From an uncultured Oscillospiraceae bacterium (GTDB lineage Bacteria > Bacillota > Clostridia > Oscillospirales > Oscillospiraceae), in the NCBI GenBank assembly GCA_910585265.1, contig CAJUCA010000029.1:1-41841 (forward strand): a stretch of 41,841 nt of DNA. Direction: 5' to 3'. The notes under the pieces are model-generated. The model saw nothing but the letters and a program-made list of their open reading frames with translations. It made no database searches and was not told the DNA's origin. Below are positions 24,952 through 32,438 of the stretch, piece after piece. How positions within the stretch are numbered: position 1 is the first letter of the stretch; the number at the start of each line of letters is the position of its first letter. The position numbers and the translations under genes are program-made.

Positions 24952-27900
24952 GTGGCCCAATGCAGATATCAGATTTTCCAGCTGTCCGCCCGTGCGGTGA
25001 TGAGTTACGCTACCGAGAAGGATGGCACGTACACTTTCAATCTCAGCGCATCGGCCACGGAAAAGTGCAGAAGCAGAACCGCCACCCACGAGCAGGACAG
25101 CAACGCACTGTTCTTCCAGACCATGTGTGTCCTACGGGACGACGGCTACGCCGAATCCACTGATGGGAAGCTGATTCCCGACCTGTCCGACGCGATCTTC
25201 TACATGGACTTTGCAGGCGTTTTCGACCGCAGCGCTGCCAATAAGAAACAACGCATCCGCCAGGAGAAGACCCGGGCCATGTTCCGCCCCGAGGGCGTAG
25301 GGTTGGACTTTGGCTCTGGCCCCCATCGATATGTGGCCTTCGAGCGCTCCGGCAGCATGAGCCGTCAGGCGCGGTTGTCCTTTATCCGGGCCGATCTATA
25401 TGACGCGGTTCGCCAGCGCATCATGCTGGGCATGGACATCGACCGCTGCCAGCTCTCCAAGCTGTACGCTTACAATGGGCTGATGCTGTCCAGCGGCACG
25501 CGCATCGACGGCGTGGACATCGACCGTCCCCATCGGGTCATCGTGGTGGACAACTACACCCGCACGGAGTATCTCGTCCCGGTCATCACCGTGGAGGACG
25601 ATGGCACAAAAAACACCACCCGGAAGTACCACAGGGTGGAGAAAAAGGCAGATGTGGAGATCACCTGCTTTGACGGCGAGGGGCTGATCTCGCCCCGGTT
25701 CGCCGCGCAGATCGACCGCGTTTTGTGCGGCGGGCACATCCACACCTCCTTCCAGATCCGCCTGCCCTACGTCAAGGGGATGCTCCATCAAGTGGATTTT
25801 CACACCTTCCTGACGGACTGCGGCACCCGCACCATCACCGACTTGTGGGGCGTGGAGCATCAGGTGAAGGATGTGGACGTCATCCTCACCCGCTCCATGT
25901 GCAAGGGGCTGGGGTGGATGACGGAGTGCGGCATGACCTGGGCGGACTATTGGGACACGTTTCGCCGCTACCGTCACGCGCTGTATATCACCAACGTGAG
26001 CAAGGAGAGGCCGGAGCAGTTCACTGAGCTTAACTACCAGTTCCTCACCACCGTGTCCGTCCGGGCGGACGAATTCCGGCCAGCCGACCTGCCGGATGGC
26101 TGGGAGCACAGCCCGGAGGAGGATGATCGCCACTGGCTCACCAAGCAGACGGAGCTGGCCTACTACAATTTCCGGGCCAATGATCAGTTCCGGCGGGATT
26201 ACTTTTTGCGGGCGCTGGAAGGGCGGCATTTCTGGGAGAGGGAGAAGGGGCAGAACTACTATCTCGCCGCCGTTCTGAAAAAGAATCCCCTTTTTATCAA
26301 CGAGCCTGTGTACACCCAGGCGCTGGACGACATGGCGGAGCGCATTGTGAAAAATTACGCCGTAGGGCGGCTCATCGTGGCGGGAGACAACCGTTATCTG
26401 TCCGGCGACCTGCTGGATTTTCTTGTGGGGTTGCTGGATCTCAGGCAGGCCCGAACCAAACGGGAGCGGACATTTTACGCGGCGGCGTTCACCAACGCGC
26501 AGGACTTCCCCAACGGCACATTCTACGCCCCTGGTGCAGCGTACCCACGACAGGAGGTGTGTACCCTTCTCCGCAATCCCCACATCGCCCGCAACGAGGA
26601 GATCCAGCTTTCCTTCTATGATGGCAAAAACAATATGCGCCAGTTCTATTTCCGACAGCTTACCGACGTGGTGATGGTGAGTTCCAATATGCTGGCGGCG
26701 GAACGGCTGGGCGGTGCGGACTACGACGGCGACATGGTCAAGACCGTTGCCGACCCGATCATCAATGCCTGCGTGCGACGCAACTACGACATTGAGCGTT
26801 TTGAAAAATACAAATCGCTGGACAACCGGGAGAACCTTCCCCTGCTGATGATTCCGGCAGCGGAACCCCGGATCGCCTCCGCCCACGACTGGGAGGCCCG
26901 GTTCGAGGCGGTGCGGGACACATTCTCCTCCCGGGTGGGACAGATCTGTAACGCCGCATTGGACCGCAGCATCATCGCCTACAACGAAAACTCCGATGAT
27001 ACCGAACGCCAGCGGTGCCGGGAGGAGACGGAGCTGCTGGCCATCCTCACCGGGCTGGAGATCGACGCGGCCAAGAGCGGGGTGCGGCCCAACCTGGAGG
27101 AGTTCCTGGGCCAGCGGACGGTGAAGCGGACGCCGTTTTTGCAGTACAAATATTTGGCGGAGCACGCCGGAGAGCGGCGGGCCTGGTACGAGCCCACCCA
27201 CGCCGCGAAGCTGAAAGCGTTCTTCAATAGAGTGGATTGGGAGCAGGTGGATTCCAATGTGGAGCGGCTGCCCTACTTGGCCCACCAACTGAAAAAGCAC
27301 ACGCCGAAAATCAAAGCTGTCCCGGCGCGGGACGAGGAGTTGTTTATCTTTGCTGCCCAATCGGATTGGCAGAATAAATTAGACAAGCGCATTCTGAAGG
27401 CGGTGGCTGCTCTGCTCAAAGACTACGAAGCGTGCCAGTCCCGCATCCGGGCCTGCCGAGCGCCCGTTCGGAGCAAGGGTAGGAAGAACGACGTGGAGCG
27501 CATCCTCTTTTCCCGTGGACAAGAAGATGATTGGGATGTGGACGAGTTGTATGCCCAATTTGGTGAGCTGCCGCCGGAGCGGGTATCCGAAACGCTGGAA
27601 GCTCTGCGCCGGGAGGGGTGGCAGTTTCTGGACTCCGAGGCCCGGGAGCGGTTTCTTCTGGAATGGCTGCCGGAGTTTGAGGAACTGTTTGACCTGCTGG
27701 CAGATTTTCGCTTTGGCGGCTACCGGGTGCTGCCCGACATCCTGCTGGACATCGACCAAGAGAACACCTCCCAGGATCGCAAGCGGCTGACAAGGGATGG
27801 CGACTCCCCCGCTTTCGCCGCCATGATGGAGGCGTATCAAAAAAAGACGGCCTCCCAGTCCTACCGGGACGCTGTCTCCACCAAGTGCCGGGAGCTGCTG

Positions 27901-28026
27901 GACGAGATCGTAAAGCCTGTGATCGCGGTGCGGTATGTGGTGGCGTTGGGCAAACGGGGTCTGCTGTGGGAGCTGCTGCCGGACACCATTTTGCCCAACG
28001 TGTTGGAGGTACGCCATGCTGAATGA
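24952..28026 (+). CDS. Eukaryotic-type RNA-dependent RNA polymerase-like protein (double-psi beta-barrel, DYDGD)
   Basis: 1024-aa single-chain polymerase candidate. The motifs of cellular RdRPs (QDE-1/RDR family, with bacterial relatives such as phage SPbeta YonO) occur in order: FDGEGLIS (240-247; family tDGxGxiS), IRLPYVKGML (269-277; first barrel, K275), RSMCKG (314-319; family RxSMxKF), RNP (541-543) and LGGADYDGDM, with the metal-binding triad D590/D592/D594 in the second barrel. Family knowledge predicts nucleotide polymerisation by two metals; template type (RNA or DNA) cannot be read from sequence. The GTG start at 24952 has GGGAGGTGA four bases upstream; length and frame are intact with no breaks. 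About 430 residues follow the DYDGD, helical and rich in Arg/Glu. It is coupled to the next gene (11-nt overlap) and carried on an IME. The alternative, a bacterial RNAP beta-prime fragment, does not fit because NADFDGD and the zinc domains are absent. Confidence 0.85.
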   Translation: MAQCRYQIFQLSARAVMSYATEKDGTYTFNLSASATEKCRSRTATHEQDSNALFFQTMCVLRDDGYAESTDGKLIPDLSDAIFYMDFAGVFDRSAANKKQRIRQEKTRAMFRPEGVGLDFGSGPHRYVAFERSGSMSRQARLSFIRADLYDAVRQRIMLGMDIDRCQLSKLYAYNGLMLSSGTRIDGVDIDRPHRVIVVDNYTRTEYLVPVITVEDDGTKNTTRKYHRVEKKADVEITCFDGEGLISPRFAAQIDRVLCGGHIHTSFQIRLPYVKGMLHQVDFHTFLTDCGTRTITDLWGVEHQVKDVDVILTRSMCKGLGWMTECGMTWADYWDTFRRYRHALYITNVSKERPEQFTELNYQFLTTVSVRADEFRPADLPDGWEHSPEEDDRHWLTKQTELAYYNFRANDQFRRDYFLRALEGRHFWEREKGQNYYLAAVLKKNPLFINEPVYTQALDDMAERIVKNYAVGRLIVAGDNRYLSGDLLDFLVGLLDLRQARTKRERTFYAAAFTNAQDFPNGTFYAPGAAYPRQEVCTLLRNPHIARNEEIQLSFYDGKNNMRQFYFRQLTDVVMVSSNMLAAERLGGADYDGDMVKTVADPIINACVRRNYDIERFEKYKSLDNRENLPLLMIPAAEPRIASAHDWEARFEAVRDTFSSRVGQICNAALDRSIIAYNENSDDTERQRCREETELLAILTGLEIDAAKSGVRPNLEEFLGQRTVKRTPFLQYKYLAEHAGERRAWYEPTHAAKLKAFFNRVDWEQVDSNVERLPYLAHQLKKHTPKIKAVPARDEELFIFAAQSDWQNKLDKRILKAVAALLKDYEACQSRIRACRAPVRSKGRKNDVERILFSRGQEDDWDVDELYAQFGELPPERVSETLEALRREGWQFLDSEARERFLLEWLPEFEELFDLLADFRFGGYRVLPDILLDIDQENTSQDRKRLTRDGDSPAFAAMMEAYQKKTASQSYRDAVSTKCRELLDEIVKPVIAVRYVVALGKRGLLWELLPDTILPNVLEVRHAE

Positions 28027-28879
28027 ATGGCAGGAGTTTTTGGACTACACCGAGCCGGTAGCCTACAAGTCCGATGGAAAAAAGGATACCACATGGCTGG
28101 GGCGGTTCACCTTTGAGGCTCTGCGGGACTTCAGCGGGCTCTCCCGGATTTTGACCATCCTGGCCCGTGGGTTCCTGTTCCACGGCCCAGATGAAGCGGT
28201 GCTGGATGATGAACCCAGAGGACGGATAGATTATGCCCGCCGGGGACTGTGTGCCTGGTGCAGTGTGCCGGAACAGACCGATGCAAAACCTGAGTGGCAA
28301 TATCGGACAGAGTTCGGTACGCTCCACGGGGAGTTCCCGGCGCTGGTGGGCGAGGATGGCCGCGGGTGGTTTTGCCGTCACTTACATGCGGCAATGGCCT
28401 TTGCGAGAGATAACCCGAAGGTGGTGCGGAAGGCGTATGCCGGGGCCGCTGGAGATCTGGATAAAAAATTCGATGCTGAGTGGCGCAAAAAGGTGCGGCA
28501 ATTCCAGATGCCGCTGTTTTCTTCCAATGCGGACGCCGCATGGGTCGTTCGTTTTGATGATGTGATTGCCGATGCGCTGGAACTGGGGCCGCTGCGGCAG
28601 GGCATGGTTGATTTGCCCGACGATCTGCTGGCAAAGACCGAGGCAGTGAGGCCAGAGAAGCTACCCGCCGAGGTAATCCAAACGCTTATTGCCTATTATG
28701 CCGCCAACAAGCCGGAAGACAGTGAGTGGGTGGTGCTGCCGGTGGCGAACTTCGACTGCTGGTTTGGGGATACCAATTTCGGACGGAAGTATCTCAGCCA
28801 GATTCCAGAAGAAATCATCCAGCGGAGCAATAGCTTCGGTGTCAGCCGATATCGGGTGCTGCCGAAATTTCTGCCGTAA
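28016..28879 (+). CDS. Unknown protein, coupled partner of the RNA polymerase-like protein
   Basis: 287 aa from the ATG at 28016 (GGAGG, 6-base spacing), starting inside the last codons of the polymerase-like gene. I do not recognise the family. It is acidic to neutral and mixed alpha/beta. It has a CAWC pair near residue 80 and CRHLH near residue 122, a possible zinc-binding CxxC...CxxxH set. The C-terminal half (DDVIADALELGPLRQGMVDLPDDLLA; WFGDTNFGRKYLSQIPEEI) looks well folded. The 11-nt overlap and the shared terminator make it part of a two-gene unit. Its 3' end is covered on the other strand by a run-on DUF6809 frame. Confidence 0.75.
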   Translation: MLNEWQEFLDYTEPVAYKSDGKKDTTWLGRFTFEALRDFSGLSRILTILARGFLFHGPDEAVLDDEPRGRIDYARRGLCAWCSVPEQTDAKPEWQYRTEFGTLHGEFPALVGEDGRGWFCRHLHAAMAFARDNPKVVRKAYAGAAGDLDKKFDAEWRKKVRQFQMPLFSSNADAAWVVRFDDVIADALELGPLRQGMVDLPDDLLAKTEAVRPEKLPAEVIQTLIAYYAANKPEDSEWVVLPVANFDCWFGDTNFGRKYLSQIPEEIIQRSNSFGVSRYRVLPKFLP

Positions 28880-29296
28880 CGGGATATACGGCTGGGCTCT
28901 TTGGGCCCAGCCGCCTGTCCTTTTCAGCAGGGCCCACAAACGGCCACACAGTGGCCAACAAGGGCTAACCCTCGTCCGGAAGATTCCACGCTCCTGCGGC
29001 ACGACACGGGCGTCCTGCCCGGTCTGATTTGACCGGGTGGGACGCCCGCTTTCTGGGTAATTGCTCAGTTCATTTGCCAGCCGCCAGGCCAGCCGGAACC
29101 CGCAGATAAAGCTGTCCATGGACAGTTCCTCCGCCAAACGGTCCTTTGCGTCAATGAGACGGAGAACCATCTTCCGCTCCGGCTTGTCCAGTTTTAGAAT
29201 AAGCTGCTTATGGAGGACTTCGATTTCCGTGCGGGTGTCCGCCGCCTGGGGCGGCGTGTAGAAGCTGTCGTATAGGGCTGTCAGGGTCTTGTTCAT
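28661..29296 (-). CDS. DUF6809-like protein, paralogue 2, with run-on C-terminus
   Basis: 211 aa from the ATG at 29296 (AGGAGG, 7-base spacing). Residues 1-90 (MNKTLTALYDSFYTPPQ to SFICGFRLAWRLANELSNY) align with paralogue 1 (19988-20284) and are the whole family domain. The next ~120 residues read through a large hairpin (29007-29048) and then antisense through the terminator and 219 nt of the polymerase-partner gene. They look non-native (GRPTRSNQTGQD, Pro/Arg-rich). The most likely history is loss of the proper stop by a small shift near 29060-29065, where TGA exists in the next frame. The real functional product is about 95-100 aa. Function is unknown. Confidence 0.6.
   Translation of the reverse strand: MNKTLTALYDSFYTPPQAADTRTEIEVLHKQLILKLDKPERKMVLRLIDAKDRLAEELSMDSFICGFRLAWRLANELSNYPESGRPTRSNQTGQDARVVPQERGIFRTRVSPCWPLCGRLWALLKRTGGWAQRAQPYIPLRQKFRQHPISADTEAIAPLDDFFWNLAEILPSEIGIPKPAVEVRHRQHHPLTVFRLVGGIIGNKRLDYLGG
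28890..28912 (+). terminator. Terminator of the polymerase-partner unit
   Basis: 8-bp stem GGCTGGGC/GCCCAGCC with a 7-base loop, then GCCTGTCCTTTT. It lies 10 bases after the partner gene stop. Confidence 0.72.
29007..29048 (-). terminator. Large hairpin at the end of the DUF6809 domain
   Basis: Two stacked stems: outer 9 bp CGGGCGTCC/GGACGCCCG and inner 7 bp CCCGGTC/GACCGGG, loop TGATTT. It sits where a terminator for the short (unextended) DUF6809 gene would be expected. There is no T-run. Confidence 0.5.
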
Positions 29297-29346
29297 GCTA
29301 TCGCCTCCTTGTGGCACAAACATATACCACAGGTTGGCGGGGAAAG

Positions 29347-32316
29347 CTACTGAAATTTTTGGGCATGTGCCTTTCTTGTTGGAGCCGTATAGGTATCCTG
29401 GGCTTCCATATAGCTGTCTTGGGCGGCATCGCCAAACGCCTTGGGGAAAATGCTCTCCGTGAAAATCTGCGGGTCAGCGGTCTTTGCCATACTGGCCAGC
29501 TTCTTATTGGTCATCAGCTTGGCGTGGAGTGCATTCAGCAGCACCCGGTCACCTTCGGTAAAGGCCCCCTTGTACTTCTCATTAATCTTCTCAATAATCT
29601 CGTCCAGAGGCTCCTTGGGGTCGTGCCCCGCCGCCCCCTTTTGCTTGGCCGCTTCGTAGACGCCTTTTTCCTCCTGGAGCGTGATTGTCCCCTCAAAGGA
29701 CTTTTGCAGCTTATAATACTCCAGCTTCAGCTTGCCCTCCAGATCAACCATATCCACCGCTTCCACTGGGAGCAGATTCAACAGATAGGAGCAGAACACG
29801 AATTCTTTGTGAAGATCCTTATCGAACATTCTGACAATCTGGGAAATGTAGCTGTACCACTTGACCAGGTTGCGGGCCTGCCGCCGGAACTGGTAACGCT
29901 CGTCTGTTGTTTTCTGATTGTATTGATCCGCCACAGGTTTCAAAACGCTGGTCATCCGGCCCACGGCTTTGGAATCCTGCTTGCCCGGTTTGAAATACTC
30001 CTTGGCAAATGCCTCAATATCCACATCGGAGTAAATGCCAAAGCCCCGTAGCTCCTTCTGCGTCTGATAGATCAGATCCACATTCACTTCCTGCTGCAGC
30101 GTGGTCTCCTGGTAGAAGGGCTGGAACGCTGCCAGAATATCCTCCTGGGAATTCACAAAGTCCAGCACAAAGGTATCCTCTTTGCCGGGGCAAGTGCGGT
30201 TCAGCCGGGAGAGGGTCTGCACCGCCTTCACGCTTTTCAGCTTCTTGTCCACAATCATGGTGTGCAGCAGTGGCTCATCAAAGCCGGTCTGATACTTCTC
30301 CGCCACAATCAGGACGTTGAAATTCTCGTGGAACTCCGCCTTGGTCTGGGTCTCAGCAATGTGGCTGCCGTCCCGGCGCACGTTCAGCTTGGGCTCGGTG
30401 TACTCCTCGTCACCATCCTGCACAGCGCCGGAGAAGGCAATTAGAACCTCCACATCGTCATATTTCTGACTTTCGATATACCGCTTGACCTCGTGGAAAT
30501 AGCGGACTGCCGCCAGCCGGGAGGAGGTGACCACCATCATCTTGCCCCGCCCGCCGATTGTGTGCCGGGTGGTCTCCCGGAACGTTTCCACGATGATCTG
30601 CGACTTTTGACTGATGTTGTAGGGATGAAGCTCCTGATACTGGCGGATTACCTTCGCCGCACGACTGGCAGGGAGGTCGGGGTTGTCCTCCATGGTCTTG
30701 GCGATCTTGAAACAGGTCTCGTAGGTCATGTAGTTCTGGAGCACGTCCAGGATGAACTTCTCCTCAATGGCCTGCCGCATACTGTAGATGTGGAAGGGAT
30801 GGAAGCTGCCGTCTTCGTACTCCGTGCCGAACAGCTCCAGCGTCTTATCCTTGGGGGTGGCGGTGAAGGCGAAGAAAGACAAATTCCGATGGCGGCCCTG
30901 GGAGATGATCTCGTTCATCAGCTTATCGTCCGGGTCAAGCTCCTCCTCGGCCTTGCCCTCCAGCTCGGCGTACTCCCGCAGGGCCTCCTCGGTGTCTGCC
31001 AGCGCCGTTTTCAGCTTGAGGGCGGCGCTGCCCGTCTGAGAGGAGTGGGCCTCGTCCACGATGATGGCAAAGCAGCGCCCGGCGGCCTTGTCCACCTCCT
31101 GGAAGATCACCGGGAACTTTTGCAGGGTGGTGACGATGATCCGCACCCCGGCGTTCAGAGCGTCCCGCAGATCCTTGGAGGTCTTGTTCTCGCCGATGGT
31201 CTCCACCGCCCCCAGTGTGTGGTCAAAGCCAGAGATGGTCTCCTGGAGTTGGGCATCGAGGACAGTCCGATCCGTGACCACCACCACGCTGCTGAACACG
31301 GGCCTGTTCTCCTGACTGTGCAGCGATGCCAGCCGGTAGGCTGTCCAGGCGATGGAGTTGGACTTGCCTGAGCCTGCGCTGTGCTGGATCAGGTAGTTCC
31401 GCCCGGCACCGTGCGCCGACACATCGGCCAACAGCTTCCGCACCACGTCCAGCTGATGGTAGCGGGGGAAGATCAGGGCCTGCTTTCGGACGGTCTTCAC
31501 GGTGCCGTCTGGGAGCCGCTTTTTCTCCTCCTTCACCTGCAAATGGATGAACTTTTGCAGGATATCCATCATGCTGTCCCTCTGAAAGACCTGCTCCCAG
31601 AGATAGGCCGTGGGGTAGCCGTCCGGATTTGGAGGATTGCCCTTGCCGCCGTCCTGTCCGGCCCCGTTGGAGCCCTGGTTGAAGGGCAGGAAGTATGTAT
31701 CCTTCCCGGCAAGCCTGGTGGTCATCCAGACCTCGGTGTGATCCACGCAGAAATAGCCCAGGATGCGCTTGTTGAATTGGAAGCAAAGCTCCCGTGGGTC
31801 ACGGTCATACATCCACTGCCGCTTGGCGTTCTCCACGGTCTGCCCCGTGTACTGGTTTTTCAGCTCAAAGGCGAAAACCGGGATGCCGTTGACGGTCAGC
31901 ACCATGTCCACGGATTTCTTCGTATCGGCGGAGTAGTACCACTGGCGGCAGCACTCGATCTTGTTACAGGCATATCGCCGGGCGGCGGTTTCGTTGAGGC
32001 CGGATTCCGGCATGAAATAGCAGACACGGAACGCAACGCCCCGGTGCTTGAACCCGTGGCGGAGGACGGAGAGGATCCCGTCCGCCTCGCAGGCGGCGTT
32101 GAAGGCCAGGCAGAACTTCCGCACGGGATCGACCTGGTTCTGCTTCTTGAACCTGGCCCACTCCCTGGGCTGGGTGGCCTGGATGAAGCCGATCAGGGTG
32201 CTGACATACAGGGCCAGTGCCGGGTCGTAGGTGTCGGTGCCTTTGGCGTAGCCGCCGACAGAGGAGAGAAGGGCAACTTCGATGTCAGATTCAAAACGCT
32301 TTTCGGTCGTTTCCAT
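29347..32316 (-). CDS. hsdR: Type I restriction enzyme, R subunit (HsdR)
   Basis: 989-aa translocase-nuclease that, in a type I complex, pumps DNA and cuts unmodified DNA. The N-terminal nuclease domain has DMVLTVNGIPVFAFELKNQ (PD-ExK core, Asp...ELK). The SF2 motor has HSAGSGKSNSIAW (Walker A), VDEAHSSQ (DEAH), FTATP, KYQTGFDEP and QTLSRLNRT. The C-terminal helical region contacts the methylase core in known complexes. It is intact and of normal length. A ribosome site (GAGGT) precedes the ATG. The 122-base gap to hsdM is AT-rich and holds no HsdS. It is the last gene of the DUF262-hsdM-hsdR unit. Confidence 0.95.
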   Translation of the reverse strand: METTEKRFESDIEVALLSSVGGYAKGTDTYDPALALYVSTLIGFIQATQPREWARFKKQNQVDPVRKFCLAFNAACEADGILSVLRHGFKHRGVAFRVCYFMPESGLNETAARRYACNKIECCRQWYYSADTKKSVDMVLTVNGIPVFAFELKNQYTGQTVENAKRQWMYDRDPRELCFQFNKRILGYFCVDHTEVWMTTRLAGKDTYFLPFNQGSNGAGQDGGKGNPPNPDGYPTAYLWEQVFQRDSMMDILQKFIHLQVKEEKKRLPDGTVKTVRKQALIFPRYHQLDVVRKLLADVSAHGAGRNYLIQHSAGSGKSNSIAWTAYRLASLHSQENRPVFSSVVVVTDRTVLDAQLQETISGFDHTLGAVETIGENKTSKDLRDALNAGVRIIVTTLQKFPVIFQEVDKAAGRCFAIIVDEAHSSQTGSAALKLKTALADTEEALREYAELEGKAEEELDPDDKLMNEIISQGRHRNLSFFAFTATPKDKTLELFGTEYEDGSFHPFHIYSMRQAIEEKFILDVLQNYMTYETCFKIAKTMEDNPDLPASRAAKVIRQYQELHPYNISQKSQIIVETFRETTRHTIGGRGKMMVVTSSRLAAVRYFHEVKRYIESQKYDDVEVLIAFSGAVQDGDEEYTEPKLNVRRDGSHIAETQTKAEFHENFNVLIVAEKYQTGFDEPLLHTMIVDKKLKSVKAVQTLSRLNRTCPGKEDTFVLDFVNSQEDILAAFQPFYQETTLQQEVNVDLIYQTQKELRGFGIYSDVDIEAFAKEYFKPGKQDSKAVGRMTSVLKPVADQYNQKTTDERYQFRRQARNLVKWYSYISQIVRMFDKDLHKEFVFCSYLLNLLPVEAVDMVDLEGKLKLEYYKLQKSFEGTITLQEEKGVYEAAKQKGAAGHDPKEPLDEIIEKINEKYKGAFTEGDRVLLNALHAKLMTNKKLASMAKTADPQIFTESIFPKAFGDAAQDSYMEAQDTYTAPTRKAHAQKFQ

Positions 32317-32438
32317 ATAAATTACCTCTGACTTTCATCCTAAAGGTATTTGTTATTTCTTCACAAATCACATCAATACTGTCACCAAATAAGAATAACC
32401 TCCTCGAACACTGATAAAGCTTTTTCGTTTATGCACAC

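Noticed and set aside
26700..26740. DYDGD as the catalytic motif of a bacterial RNA polymerase beta-prime subunit
   Set aside because: The beta-prime motif is NADFDGD within a much longer protein; here the surrounding GGADYDGD, RSMCKG and KGML fit the single-chain RdRP/YonO type.
25396..27360. 654-codon open frame antisense to the polymerase-like gene
   Set aside because: No ribosome site or family pattern; rich in His/Val/Gln as expected from the mirror of the real gene.
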